64,000 nucleotides of DNA from an uncultured Muribaculaceae bacterium (GTDB taxonomy: Bacteria > Bacteroidota > Bacteroidia > Bacteroidales > Muribaculaceae), in NCBI GenBank assembly GCA_910587185.1, contig CAJULY010000010.1:1-64000 (forward strand), given 5' to 3'. The notes under the pieces were generated by a model. It made no database searches, was not told the origin of the DNA, and was given only the letters and a program-made list of their open reading frames with translations. A program made the position numbers and the translations under genes. This document shows, in pieces, positions 63,561-64,000 of this stretch (its first letter is position 1; the number at the start of each line of letters is the position of its first letter).

Positions 63561-64000
63561 TTACCAGATGATCACGCGCTCCGATTCGGGACGGAACATG
63601 GGCTGACCTTCCGTGATGTTGAATGCCTTGAAGAAGGGCTCGAAATTGCGCAGGGTGACATTCACGCGGTTCTCGCCGAGAGAGTGGACGTCGCCGGTTG
63701 TGAGCGAACGGATCTCCTCGTCGCGGATGTTCTGGCCCCAGAGGTTGGCATAGTTGAGGTAGAACACCTGGAAGGGCGAGAGTCCTTCGATGGTTACTTT
63801 TTCAACATCAACGCCTTTTTTCTTCTGGGAGTCGAGGAAGGCGGTCATTGCCACACGGAGACCGCCCTGATCGGCGATGTTCTCGCCCATGGTGTAAGTT
63901 CCGTTGGCGTGGAGGCCGGGAAGCACTTCAACAGCGTCGAACTGCTCGCCGAGTTTCTTGGCGCGGGCGTTGAAAGCCTCGGCGTCTTCGGCGGTCCACC
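63561..64000 (-). CDS. M13-family metallopeptidase (PepO/neprilysin-like), C-terminal part
   Basis: The visible 145 residues are the end of a larger protein that continues past the right edge. GENIADQGGLRVAM carries the Glu that is the third zinc ligand of M13 peptidases. SLGENRVNVTLRNFEPFFKA is the conserved late block, and the chain ends PESERVIIW (M13 proteins usually end in CxVW). The HExxH zinc motif should be about 60 residues further upstream, outside the window. Members degrade small peptides, usually in the periplasm or at the surface. Confidence 0.92.
   Translation of the reverse strand, partial: WTAEDAEAFNARAKKLGEQFDAVEVLPGLHANGTYTMGENIADQGGLRVAMTAFLDSQKKKGVDVEKVTIEGLSPFQVFYLNYANLWGQNIRDEEIRSLTTGDVHSLGENRVNVTLRNFEPFFKAFNITEGQPMFRPESERVIIW

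Noticed and set aside
1..64000. CRISPR array, prophage, insertion sequence or integrase
   Set aside because: I saw no regularly spaced repeats, no transposase or recombinase frames and no phage structural genes anywhere in the window.

Overview
The window looks like a chromosomal segment of a gut-type Bacteroidales bacterium. A Muribaculaceae-like member is my best guess, but that is inference from overall gene style, not from a marker-gene comparison. The supporting signs are SusC/SusD and other TonB-dependent outer-membrane proteins, a PorT-PorP-PorK-PorL-PorM-PorN type IX secretion cluster, and many Bacteroidetes-style promoters (TTTG, 19-21 bp, TAnnTTTG).

Layout. A partial tRNA-Phe lies at the left edge (1-52, minus). 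A minus-strand SUF operon follows (950-6364; cvpA-sufB-sufC-sufD-sufS and a HesA/ThiF-like adenylyltransferase), then rpsU. Next comes a decayed TonB-receptor-like gene (6870-9811), then an SPFH/NfeD pair. On the plus strand are transketolase, a tetrapyrrole-methylase-family protein and a YycJ-like metallo-hydrolase, which converge on a large FAD/Fe-S dehydrogenase. A plus-strand nutrient-uptake block (18.5-28.6 kb) holds SusC, SusD, a second TonB receptor and a large lipoprotein. pheT and a YebC-family regulator follow. A divergent ion channel and the T9SS cluster occupy 32-40 kb. Housekeeping genes on the minus strand are comF, recX, prmC, carB, carA, a PpiD-like chaperone and metK. From 50.3 to 55.4 kb there is an AT-rich array of orphan RHS toxin tips with exported immunity-like proteins. 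The right end has an LpxA-family gene behind an RND efflux operon (adaptor, pump, outer-membrane channel), a small beta-barrel protein, and the C-terminus of an M13 peptidase.

Most notable. (1) The only two 8-base G/C homopolymers I found both sit at the 5' end of TonB-receptor-type genes (9787-9794 and 18545-18552). Each places the natural ATG one base out of frame with its receptor, so these look like slipped-strand ON/OFF switches; homopolymer sequencing error is the main alternative. (2) The RHS array has at least three displaced tips. One carries a JAMM-like motif and one an HEXXGH motif. One tip has an exact in-frame 432-bp core deletion, and an immunity-like gene is present as two 629-bp direct copies with one mismatch. 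This looks like a reservoir of swapped-out toxin/immunity modules. (3) metK has a SAM-II-like riboswitch followed by an intrinsic terminator, with a possible mutually exclusive pairing.
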